Assembly (NCBI GenBank): GCA_900155495.1
Contig: FTLJ01000600.1
Coordinates: 1-30,350, forward strand
DNA from: Porogramme epimiltina
Taxonomy: Eukaryota > Basidiomycota > Agaricomycetes > Polyporales > Polyporaceae
Direction of reading: 5' to 3'
Length of the DNA: 30,350 nt
A program made the position numbers and the translations under genes. The notes beneath the pieces were generated by a model. That model saw nothing but the letters and a program-made list of their open reading frames with translations. It was not told the DNA's origin and did no database searches. Positions 21,411-30,350 of the stretch are shown here, piece by piece; positions within the stretch are counted from its first letter, which is position 1; each line of letters opens with the position of its first letter.

Positions 21411-23659
21411 ATGTCCTTTATGTCCATTCTACGTTCTCTGTTCCTTACCGCCTCTGTAACGTCCGGTAGCACCGCCGGGAGTGACTCCCTTTACAAAGTA
21501 GGTTCTTCGGACTCACATTTTCGTCGGCTGCGTTAATGTGCCCACCCGCTTCTTACCATCCAGGGCATCTCCACGATTGAATGGGCTCCGTGTAATGTCT
21601 CCATAGCCGATCCCTCGCTCTCCTGTGGATTCTTTCCGATCCCGCTTGACTACCACAATGTCTCCGCGGGAAGCGGCACCCTCGCAGTCATCAAAGCGAA
21701 CGCCACTGGTGCTCGTCGTGGCACAGTGTTCATGAATCCAGGTATTCGGTCCGCCCCCCTTGCACATACTGGGCGGATGCTGACGTGCTATCACCCATGC
21801 AGGTGGTCCAGGCGTGTCCGGGCTGGCAGAGCTGAACTCCACAGTCGCGCTGCTCCTGAACCAGACTGGCGGCGAATACGATATTGTCAGCTGGGACCCC
21901 CGCGGGGTCGGGGCACTCACTGCGTAAGCATGCGTTTCATGTCTCATTCTCTTCAGATTCTCAAGAGCCTCATTCGGGGCCCCAGGCCGGGTGATGTGTT
22001 TTGCTTCGACAGCACGGAAGAACAGTTTGCATTCTTCAACGGCACAATAGAAATGCACGGCATCGAGATGTTCGGGAACTTCACTGACCCGACGGATCTC
22101 AATACGCTTCGCTCACAAGCCCCTGTCATGCAAGAGAAGTACACCACACTAGGAGAGAAGTGCTTGGCGCGTACGGAGGGAAGGTATCTCCAGTACGTGG
22201 GCACTGCGGCGACGGTGCGCGACCTCGTCGCTCTAGCAGACACGCTGGACGGGCCGGGGAGTCCTGTGAACTTTATTGGGCTGTCGTACGGGACGATCGT
22301 AGGGTCATGGCTCGTCAACATGTTCCCAGAGGTGCTCTTCGGATCTACTCCTTCCTTAGTCTATCTCCTGACATTCCAGAACTTCTGGCTCACAGCGAGT
22401 AGGGCGTGTCGTTCTAGACGGCGTAGTTGACCCTGAACTACTCGCGTCAGAGGATATCTCTCTGGTAGGTCCCCTCAACGCATGTTTGGGAGTGCCTTCA
22501 ATGACTCACAACGGTGTGTCGTGCAGGGATGGTCCCAGCAGCTTTCTGACGCGGATACAGTCTTCAAAGGGTTCTTCACCGGGTGCGCGCTCGCGGGCCC
22601 CGAGCGTTGCAACCTCACCTATGAGGGCCAGACCCCGATCCAGGTCAATGGAAATATCCAGTCGCTTCTCATGGCCGCGCGTGATGCGTGGTACGCAAAT
22701 GCGTCTGCCCCAGTGAGCTCTGGCTCGCTCCGTTGTAAGTTGCCTTTTCGAGCGACCATGACCCCACCACGACCCCAACTCACCGATCTCCAGTTCTCCT
22801 TCGTCCAAGCATGTACAACCCCGCTTCTTGGCCGTCCCTCTCCACTGCCGCACTCCCACAGATTGTCTCCGAGATCGAAACGCTGCTTGCAGCCCCCTAC
22901 AGCACACCCGCAATCTTATGCAGCGACAGCACGGCTGTAAACACCGGCATGTCCACGGTACTCGAGGGTGTCGTCTCCACGTCGCGCAATGTGTCGCACA
23001 TGTGTACGTCCTCCTGAAACTGCTTCTTATATGCCCTACCGACCTCTGTTCTCGTCCATGTAGTTGGTGCAGCGTGGCCGTTCGCGACCTTCTACTGCCC
23101 GTTCTGGCCTGTGCGAGCCGTCGAGCAGTACACAGGGCCGTTCAACAAGACGCTCAAGAATCACATTCTTGTGATCGGGAACACGGTAAGTGTCTCCGGT
23201 GGGCTCGTAACTCTCTCTTGAGTCTTCAGGCGGTTAACGGACGGTTCATCAAAGTACGATCCGGTGACGCCGTTCTTTGGTGCGAAGGCTGTTGCAGACG
23301 AGCACGGGAGCCAGGCGGCGCTAGTGCGCATGAACGGGTTTGGGGTGCGTTGTTATGTTTCATTTGCGGGCCTGTATCCTCCTTTGTAGGCTGTTCTTGC
23401 TCATGGGAATCTTTCTGACAGCATACATCGCAAGCAGCGCTGTCGGCTTGTCTCAACGGTATCATTCGCCAGTACATGGCGGACGGCACAGTACGCTCCA
23501 ATGGCTTCTCTGGAGTGAGCTTGATGCATTCTAACTCTTCCCCTCGAATAGTTGCCTGAGAATGGCGAGACGACATGCGAAGTAGATGATGACTTTGAAA
23601 TCTGGCCAGGCGTAAACACGAAGATGATCATGGATGCGATGCCTTCTGGGCATTTTTAG
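21411..23659 (+). CDS. secreted alpha/beta-hydrolase, peptidase S33 / TAP-like (hydrolase gene 5, subfamily II)
   Basis: Exons: 21411-21497, 21564-21741, 21803-21923, 21986-22331, 22396-22464, 22527-22734, 22794-23003, 23064-23185, 23255-23344, 23422-23490, 23552-23659, about 535 aa. The first exon encodes a likely signal peptide, MSFMSILRSLFLTASVTSGS. It is the most divergent subfamily II member and is in no single long frame, so splicing was set by comparison with genes 2 and 6. The motifs are MNPGGPGVSG, WDPRGVG and GLSYGTIVGSW with Ser229. Asp449 lies in YDPVTPF and His478 in HTSQAA. Exon 7 is 42 nt shorter than in genes 2 and 6, removing the KR-containing loop. Intron 8 appears to end in AAAG rather than CAG/TAG. 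The upstream CAG at 23228 would break the frame. Expected to be extracellular. Confidence 0.85.
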
Positions 23660-25214
23660 CTCCTTCTAAGGTGATCCCCAATATCTGTAGCATGAATAGC
23701 ACCCTCATAAGAGGATAACTGGTCTTTACAATATTATACGCCATTACTGGTCGAAACCCCGTTGGAACCGGCCGACGAAACAGGCGCCTAATCAGCGCTT
23801 GTGCGAGGGCAGAGGGGGCGAAGGGCAGATGACGTCATTGAGCCACGTGCTTATCTTATCTCGGGATTTTTCGGGGACTCGCGTCGAGCGGCCTCAGTCG
23901 CGCAGAGCAAAACGATGTCGTTCTTTCGACACTCTCCCTTGACTCTTGCTTTGCTGCCTCTTGGCTCTATCCCACAAAGTCCTGAGCCACTCTTCCAATG
24001 TCAATCGTCTTAACTCCCCCTCTTTCCATAAGTCCCCCGGCACTTCCATGAGCGAACGCCGAACAATGGTCTGAAGATGTCGTACTCGCCCGTCTCCGCC
24101 GTCGGGTGTCGCTCCTACGCGCTCCCTAAACATGCAATCCTAAGCTATGCTGTTCTTCCATCAACCGAGTTACCAGAGACTCTTCTCCAAAGCTTGCAAC
24201 CCGACGACACCTCCCACACGCAATAGTGATGCCCGGATGAGCGAAGCCAACTTCAACATCCGACGCAACGTCCCTCGGTAGCGGCGAAGTGATCAACGTC
24301 TTGCCGTTGGGTCCGTAGGAAACGTCCGCCCGCTATGCACGGCCACACTTAGTCCTACCTGTGTCTCTCGTTGCCTACTTTGAGTATCATATCGGTGCGT
24401 GGTATAGCGCGATAAGCCCGCACCGTAACGTGCTCATAGTTCTCTGCTTGTAGCTAAGCATGCCTCGGAGGATATCGTGTTGCGCCTGTGTCGGCCTCCA
24501 CTAGCGCTGCGTGGCAGCGTCTTCCGACGATGTTTCGTGGTCTCCGTTCCCGGGCGCGGAGGAGGTCGGTTTGGGGGGCATGCAGTCTTGGTAGAATGAA
24601 GGGCCTTGGAGTATGCGTACGTTCCCTCTTTGCTCCTCGCGCCAGTTTCAGCACTGACAGTTGATAACTCAGCGTACCTCGACAATGAGACGATCCAAGC
24701 GCACCAACCACATCTATGAGGCGCATTTTGATAGTGGAAAGGTGAGCTATGCCGTTTTCGCGCACCTCCGTACGTGTTCGCATTCGTGTTGGCTAAGTAC
24801 GCACGCGCTATATAGGTCACAGACTGTTAATAGAGCACTACGCGCAACGCAACCGACGTTTTTGAGTTGTGGCATGCACGACATCTTAGGGGGAGACGCA
24901 CCTTGTGTGATCATGAGGTTACAAGGGTTCGCGGACGCTCTACCAGACTCGTGTCGTTCCTTTGTATGCGTACAACTCACCGTTGTTTCAGCAATCTATG
25001 CATAGTTTCCCAGTTCTCGTCGTTGGCCCCCTCTGATCAAGTACTCCGAATCCACCAAGCCAAGGTCTGTTGTATCAATGACACGGTAAGTAATTGATAA
25101 GAGCACTTGTAGAGAAAGAGCTTACAGTAAATAGTGCTCACGCGCGCCTATAGACGACAAGGTAGAAAGCCAAGGGAACGGGGGATCCACCAGCCACCCG
25201 CCCCGAGCCCACCT
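23660..25214. other. intergenic between hydrolase genes 5 and 6
   Basis: No intact gene is recognised. A minus-strand coding-like segment lies at 23894-24332. Other frames (for example 24434-24820 minus) show no domain or convincing codon bias. The right part grows into the promoter of hydrolase gene 6. Confidence 0.5.
23894..24332 (-). pseudogene. coding-like segment with frame change, family not recognised
   Basis: From 24332 on the minus strand a frame reads RADVSYGPNGKTLITSPLPR and continues through VEVGFAHPGITIACGRCRRV to a TAG at 24126. A possible tiny first exon (ATG ATA CTC AAA, then GTAGGC...CATAG) lies just upstream. A second frame overlaps the first by a few bases and runs to 23894, with SLMEVPGDLWKEGELRRLTL and EEWLRTLWDRAKRQQ. 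The two frames look like one charged, helical protein split by a single frameshift near 24128. It may be a decayed gene, or a small intact gene ending at 24126. Third-position bias is moderate. Confidence 0.3.
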
Positions 25215-25215
25215 C

Positions 25216-25228
25216 CTTTTCGGAGGAT
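25216..25228 (+). promoter_or_regulatory. distal conserved upstream block of hydrolase gene 6
   Basis: CTTTTCGGAGGAT is identical to the minus-strand sequence at 5871-5883 upstream of hydrolase gene 2. It lies about 476 bp upstream of the ATG at 25692. Both copies are followed by GACTGCGG-type and GACTGCATCCG-type segments. Confidence 0.45.
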
Positions 25229-25355
25229 TTGAGCGACTGCGGGCCGTCGACTCTCCGGGGCGGATCAATAGACTGCATCCGGAAGCCGCGCGGCGCAGGC
25301 CATGGCCGTCGGGGCGTTGATGCCACCCTCCGTAGCCGACGGCGGCTGTGCTGAT

Positions 25356-25378
25356 TTCGATGTTTGGGGCGGCTGCGA
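25356..25378 (+). promoter_or_regulatory. conserved upstream block of hydrolase gene 6
   Basis: A 23-bp block starting TTCGATGTTTGGGGCGGCTG differs at one base from the block at 5731-5753 upstream of hydrolase gene 2. It lies about 336 bp upstream of the ATG. It is the best-preserved non-coding match between the two genes and a candidate regulatory site. Confidence 0.5.
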
Positions 25379-25635
25379 GTGGCGGCTGTCAGGGACAGTC
25401 GCGCCTGCATGCCGCCTACGCGTGCGCGGCCGTGTCGCAAGATCCGCACGTTGGCACGTTAATCCTCGTGCAGTGCTGCTTGCGAGGTCGCAGGCGGAAG
25501 ATAGCCGCGCGCAGCGTGTCCGAGCAGCGGGGACGAGACGCCACCAGTACGCAACCGCTCGGGCCCCGGCTTGGCTGCTTGGTGGCGGGTTGGCTTGCTC
25601 GTGCAGCGTGCTATACCAGCTGCGGGTCGGCGAGG

Positions 25636-25642
25636 TATAAAA
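25636..25642 (+). promoter_or_regulatory. TATA box of hydrolase gene 6
   Basis: TATAAAA lies about 50 bp upstream of the ATG at 25692, matching the position of the TATA box of hydrolase gene 2. Confidence 0.7.
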
Positions 25643-25691
25643 CGACGACCGCACGAGAGAGGTAGAGCATTCACCCTTCTTTTGCGCACCC

Positions 25692-27912
25692 ATGCCTTCA
25701 CTCTTCTCACTTCTTCGCTTTCCGCTCATAGCTGGTGCCACCCGCACCATCGATCATGGAGGCCACTTCACTAGTGTACGTCTGCAACCCCCGAGACGTC
25801 CACTGTTCCTCTCTGAATCCGTTTACAGGATACCTCCACCGTTCAATGGAGCCCTTGCAACAGCTCTATAGCGGACCCGTCGCTCTTGTGCGGCTTCTTC
25901 CAGATTCCAATTGATTACCACGATTCCTCTGCTGGCTTCGGTAGGCTTGCGGTTGCCAAGGCCAACGCGACCGGCACCCGTCGTGGTACCGTTTTCTTCA
26001 ACCCTGGTGGGTATTCTCCAACTATCTTCACACGAAGTAACCTGGTGACACCCTATCAGGCGGCCCTGGGTTGTCTGGGATCGACGCTTTGAGCGCCAAT
26101 AAGGACTTGCTTCTCAATCAGACTGGCGGGGAGTACGACATCGTCAGTTGGGATCCACGCGGTGTCGGCTCGCTCACAATGTAAAGCCGCGCATCTTCCC
26201 CCTTCTCATGCATCAACTGACCCCCCTTCCCGCAGCCCTGGCAACATCGTCTGCTTCGACGCACCCGAAGAAGAGGCCGCGTTTTTCAACGGCACAATCG
26301 AGACCCACGGCATCGAGATGACTGGGAACTTTACGGACGAGCAGGACCTCGCCACGCTCCGTGCCCAGGCCCCGATCATGCAGGAGAAATACACCGAGCT
26401 TGGGACGCGTTGCGCAGCGCGGCCGAACGGAAACTTCCTCCAGTACGTCGGCACGGCCGCGACGGTGCGCGACATTGTTGGGCTTGCGGACGCGCTCGAT
26501 GGCCCGTCCAGTCCAGTCAACTATATCGGGCTGTCATACGGGACGATCATCGGGTCGTGGTTGATTAATATGTTCCCCGAGGTATGGTTCTCCGTAGCAT
26601 TCTCTTCTTTCTAAAGGTTTCTGATGTCCCCTTGATAGCGAGTCGGGCGCGTCATTGTGGATGGCGTTGCCAACCCGGAACTTCTCACAAACGAAGACAT
26701 CTCTCTGGCATGTATCCTTTGCACTTTCCATCCGCGTCTGAACAGCTCAACATTGCCCTCCTTCAGGCCTGGCCTGTGCACCAGATTGTCGACGCGGATG
26801 TCGACTTCAAGGCTTTCTTCACGGGATGCGCCCTCGCTGGTCCCGAGAACTGTGCCCTCACGTCCGCCGGCCAGACCCCGCTCGAGGTCAACGACAATAT
26901 CCAGGCGATTCTCAAGGCTGGGCGCGACGTCTGGTATGCGAACGCGTCCGCACCGCTCACGTCCGGGGCTCTCCGCTGTGAGCACATCTTGACCAAGCAT
27001 CTCGTTCCCTGCTTACCCTTCTCGTTCGTAGTGCTTCTTCGTGGAGAGATGTATCTCCCCACCGACTGGCTTACCGTTTCCAACTCGACCATCCCCGAAA
27101 TAGCCGCAGATTTCGCAGCAGAGGCTCAAGCTTCGAGCGCCAAGGTCAACAAGCGTGACGCGAGCGACACGACGTCCTACTCCGTCACCGCGCTCATCTG
27201 CTCTGATGGCATAGAGGTGAACACCACGATGGAAGAAGTCTTCGAGGGCATCATCTCTTCCTCTCGCAACGTCTCGCACATGTGTATGTTGCGCAATCTC
27301 AATGTCCTCCGAGCGTTGAAGCTGATTATTGGAATCTAGTCAGCGCAGCATGGCCGTTCCCGCCGTTCTACTGCCCATTCTGGCCTGCGCGCGCAGTAGA
27401 GCGTTACACGGGGCCGTTTAACAAGACGCTCGCGAACAGCATCCTTGTCATCGGAAACACGGTGGGTGTCATGTCGTATACAGGAGGTTACCGAGAGGGC
27501 TCAAACGCGTCTCCCCAGTTCGACCCTGCCACGCCGTTCTTCGGCGCGCAGGCGGTGGCCGCCCAGCACCAAAATCAGTCTGGGCTAGTCCGCATGAACG
27601 GCTTCGGGGTACGTGTCCACTAGACAACATCTCAGTCTTGCGTATGTTTGCTGATGCGCCGCGTCTCCTTCGCCAGCACACGTCTCAAGCTGGCCGGTCG
27701 AGCTGCATCAATGACGTCATCCGCGCTTACATGGTCGACGGCGTGGTACGTTGAGTTCTCCTTTTGGATCTTCGTCGGAGACTGACGTACACCGCAACGA
27801 ATAGCTTCCCAGCGGCAACGACACGGTTTGTGAGATGGATGACGACTTCGAGCTCTGGCCGGGGGTCAACACTAAGATGATTATGGATAACTTACCCGAG
27901 GAAGACTTTTAA
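25692..27912 (+). CDS. secreted alpha/beta-hydrolase, peptidase S33 / TAP-like (hydrolase gene 6, subfamily II)
   Basis: Exons: 25692-25775, 25829-26006, 26060-26180, 26236-26581, 26639-26707, 26767-26977, 27032-27283, 27340-27461, 27519-27608, 27677-27745, 27805-27912, about 549 aa. It starts MPSLFSLLRFPLIAG, the same signal-peptide start as hydrolase gene 2, and the rest is highly similar to that protein. The motifs are FFNPGGPGLSG, WDPRGVG and GLSYGTIIGSW with Ser228. Asp463 lies in FDPATPF and His492 in HTSQAG. A KRDASDTTSY stretch (KR at 377-378) matches the dibasic loop of gene 2. Intron 5 (26708-26766) begins GCATGT, so it appears to be a GC-AG intron. The paralogues have GT there and no nearby GT keeps the frame. 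It converges on the isochorismatase-family gene with 280 bp between the stops. Confidence 0.9.
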
Positions 27913-28192
27913 TTGGGGGCTTGAGACTTCGTTGTTCGCATTGCTGACTTCTCGACACACGTTCATTCGAATTCAATTATACTATTTCGCTGGAATATTC
28001 ACTATAAGCGTGCTACAACCTAACACACCCCATCCCGGAGACCGCGCGGGGGTAAACACTTCATAGGCCAGACGGCGCGCCGTTCGCGATCGCTGCATCG
28101 TGGGCGCGCGCAAGCATGCCGTACTCGGGCAGATACCTATAAGTCATAGCATACATCAGCCAACCCGCCCCTTACGCGCGTTCCATGATGAC

Positions 28193-28903
28193 TCACTGGT
28201 CAAAGAACGGCATCATCTCCGGCGTGCCAGGCGTGCTGCGCCAGTCGCGCATCAGCTCGAGCGCGACCGCGAACATCGACAAGACCTGCACGCCCACCGC
28301 GCGCATCCGGTCGTTCGCATCGCTCGCCGTCTTCGCGTCAAACGTCCCCGACGCGTCGCTGTTCGCGAACACCGTGTACCCGGCCTCGACGAGCGAGAGC
28401 GCGAGGAACGCGGTGCACACGTCCGTCGTGATGCCCGCGATGATGACTTGCTTCTTGCCCGTCGCCTCGACGGCAGCGCGGAAGTCGGGGTTGTCCCATG
28501 CGTTGACCTCTCCGTGGCGCTTGATGTACGGGGCGGTCGGGTGCATCGCTATAACCTCTGCGGGCAACGGACCGTTCGGACCTACAAGGAGGTCGGCACG
28601 GTTCTCCGCAGTACATATGAGGGCAGCAGGAGAACGGAGGATGGTGTCAACGTACCAGTCTCCGCGCTGGTAGTCAGTATAGTGGGGAGGTTGAAGATCT
28701 TGCCGAGAGCGGCGTGCGCGAGAATGCTGCTCTTCACATCAGTGGGCGTGCGATCGCGCACCAGTTGGTAAAGGCCTTCTTGATGGTCGACCACGAGAAG
28801 AACGGCTTTCGCCTTGTCGATGCGATCGTACTTGTAGCCAGTTTCTGCAAGCTACAGTCAGATAGGGCATCAGTGCTACGCTAACGGAGAGCTCACTGCT
28901 CAT
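28193..28903 (-). CDS. isochorismatase-family cysteine hydrolase (YcaC-like)
   Basis: Exons in coding order: 28903-28897, 28844-28656, 28581-28193, about 194 aa. The first exon is only 7 nt (ATG AGC A). It is inferred because an in-frame splice to AA ACT GGC TAC gives MSKTGYKYDRIDKAKAVLLV, a normal start for this family, with donor GTGAGC and acceptor TTGCAG. The catalytic triad of YcaC-type hydrolases is visible as Asp22 (VVDHQEG), Lys86 (PYIKRHGEVNAW) and Cys121 (AGITTDVC). A cis-peptide-type GITTDVC loop and the Rossmann-like strand VIIAGI are also present. Length and domain order match the family. Such enzymes are cytosolic, often oligomeric, hydrolases of unclear natural substrate. There is no signal peptide. 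A TTTAAA near 28977-28982 may serve as its TATA element. No functional tie to the hydrolase cluster is evident. Confidence 0.85.
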
Positions 28904-28989
28904 AATGGTCGAGGAAGGCTGGAAGAGCAGAAGAGGGCGATGTTGGCGCTGTCTCTCAGCTTCCTTGGCGCGAGTCTTTAAACCTATCA

Positions 28990-30258
28990 AAATGACGAGC
29001 GCTTTTGTTGGCTCTGCCTGCTTACACAGCGATAATAGAGAATGTGACAGAAAATGAATATCAAAAGAAGTACGTACAAGCAGCATCGGTTTCCCCATGC
29101 CGATCTCATGCCTTCACGTACACGATCACGAAGAGCGTGAGGTCGCGGTTACTCCGTATAGGCTCCATCTCCAGAGAAAAGCGCGGTGGTGGCGCATATA
29201 CTATGGAACGCCGTCCGATGACCGTCATGGATCTATATGTTTTCGTCCGTGTGACCGCACTGTAGTTCCCATGTCGAGAAAGGAGGCCGCTCGAGCCCGA
29301 GGCCGCAGTCGGCCGGAGGTCAAAGGCGCTCTACAGAGGTGGGGATTGGATGCCATAGGAGCCACTGTGTCAAAATTACTCTTGGTTACGCGCCCTTTCA
29401 CAAGATACATGCTTAGCGATGACTTCTTCCTGCTAGGACCGACGTTCGTCCAATCGGTCAAATGCCTCTCTTTGGTATAGTCATCAGGAGCAGGCGCTCA
29501 CCTGAGTTTGGTCAGAAGACAACACACCCTGGCGTTACGAGTGCTGCATCGTGAAGGCAGATGGTGCCAGAGACCCCGGGTACGAGTTGGCAGAAGGTTG
29601 AGTTTTGCAACGAGTTCCCTCGCCGGCAGTCTCCAGGTCCTTCGCCACCGCCAGGACCCCGGACACTGATACCCTTCCCCCCCTAAATTTACAATGTCCG
29701 CTGAAACGTTGGCCGCTGGAATCCTTCACCAGGGACCCCAGGAAATAAAGCAATTAATCAGATCCACTATTTCACCTTTCGGGGGCCCCAAAAGAGCCGT
29801 TTATCCTAGTCACGGGAAACGGTTACGGAACGTAGGTTTGTGTTTACTCTTCTATATCTCTTTCAATGTCCATCTCTAGGGCCCACTCAAACTATATGTC
29901 TCAGATACACTTCGGGAGCCCGTTGGTGGCGACCGGGAAAGTAGGAAAGCCCGGTGCATCGGCTGTCCCACTGGAAGTCCGACCTTAAAACTGGAATTGA
30001 CACATGCCGTACGTAGAGTCCTAGCCCAATCCGGGGGGTAATACTAGTACTGTGCGTGGGAGAAAAAAGGAACTCCTTGCCACATGCCAAGTTGCAAGAA
30101 GATTCTGTGGTGACCCAAGTAACATGTAAGTAACAGTTCTGATGTATAAGGTTGACAGAAGTGGGATACTTCGTATCTGAAGCTGCAACTGTGGCTCACT
30201 AGTACTGTTCATAGAACAGCTTAGAGCCCACACCCCCATCATCAGCAAAGTGTCACGC
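28990..30258. other. intergenic, no gene recognised
   Basis: Frames here are short and lack recognisable domains or the G/C third-position bias of the real genes. I see no splice-consistent gene. The part from about 29690 onward is of different, more AT-rich composition and may be remnant mobile DNA, but I cannot name an element. Confidence 0.45.
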
Positions 30259-30339
30259 GGCTTATGGCATAAGCCCGGGGCTTATGGCTTAAGCCACGGG
30301 CTTACAGGCTTACGGGCTTGGGCGGGCTTGGGGAAAAGC
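30259..30339. repeat. array of GGCTTA / GGGCTT repeats with inverted units
   Basis: The stretch contains GGCTTATGGCATAAGCCC, then GGCTTATGGCTTAAGCC, then direct repeats GGGCTTACAGGCTTAC, GGGCTTGGGC and GGGCTTGGGG. Direct and palindromic versions of GGCTTA alternate. Dense short motifs of this sort are found near the ends of some hAT-type DNA transposons, which is an inference here. The window ends before any terminal inverted repeat could be seen. Confidence 0.5.
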
Positions 30340-30350
30340 TCCAGAGCTTG

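Noticed and set aside
771..27912. A biosynthetic gene cluster built around the hydrolases
   Set aside because: No polyketide, peptide-synthetase, terpene, P450 or transporter gene is present. This is a paralogue array with unrelated neighbours.
28100..28771. 223-codon plus-strand frame
   Set aside because: It is antisense to the isochorismatase-family gene, which has recognisable catalytic residues on the minus strand.
1..30350. CRISPR arrays or prokaryotic operons
   Set aside because: Spliced genes with TATA boxes show that this is fungal nuclear DNA, and no regularly spaced repeats exist.

Overview
The window looks like nuclear DNA of a filamentous basidiomycete (Agaricomycetes, possibly Polyporales). 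It has many short introns of about 45-90 bp, mostly GT-AG, GC-rich third codon positions, TATA boxes about 50-80 bp upstream of start codons, and protein families typical of these fungi. No database search was possible, so the taxon is an inference. All exon maps below were built by hand from reading frame, splice signals and comparison among the paralogues in the window.

The main content is a cluster of six paralogous secreted alpha/beta-hydrolases of the peptidase S33 / TAP-like type, at 771-3067(+), 3201-5447(-), 7375-9667(+), 10494-12800(-), 21411-23659(+) and 25692-27912(+). All six share one 11-exon architecture with the same intron positions and phases. Each has an N-terminal signal peptide, an NPGGPG oxyanion-type motif, a G-x-S-Y-G nucleophile elbow, an Asp in a (Y/F)DP(V/A)TPF motif and a His at the start of exon 10. 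They fall into subfamily I (genes 1, 3, 4; 561-562 aa; FN.TG.YDFV, GISYGTFLG, C-terminus ending GF) and subfamily II (genes 2, 5, 6; 535-549 aa; HGIEM, GLSYGTI(I/V)GSW, C-terminus with WPGVNTK).

Genes 1/2 and 3/4 form two tail-to-tail I/II or I/I pairs. Genes 5 and 6 are head-to-tail. Gene 2 and gene 6 share an identical 15-residue N-terminus and conserved promoter blocks up to about 480 bp upstream, in inverted orientation. Genes 1 and 4 also share a promoter motif at the same distance. The cluster therefore grew by segmental, partly inverted duplication that carried regulatory DNA along.

Two unrelated genes interrupt or flank the cluster. A dynamin/Mx-like large GTPase of about 828 aa (16179-19214, minus, 10 exons) lies in the middle. 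A YcaC-type isochorismatase-family cysteine hydrolase of about 194 aa (28193-28903, minus, 3 exons with a 7-nt first exon) lies at the right end.

Intergenic DNA holds two copies of a roughly 110-bp repeat with tRNA-like A and B boxes (10299-10408 and 14678-14790), decayed coding sequence at about 14170-14640, weak coding-like stretches at 13540-13920, 15426-15789 and 23894-24332, small tandem repeats, a poly-C tract with two Ns, and an array of GGCTTA-type repeats at the right edge. A plausible reading is a locally amplified family of extracellular peptidases or esterases, in a region also visited by small mobile elements.
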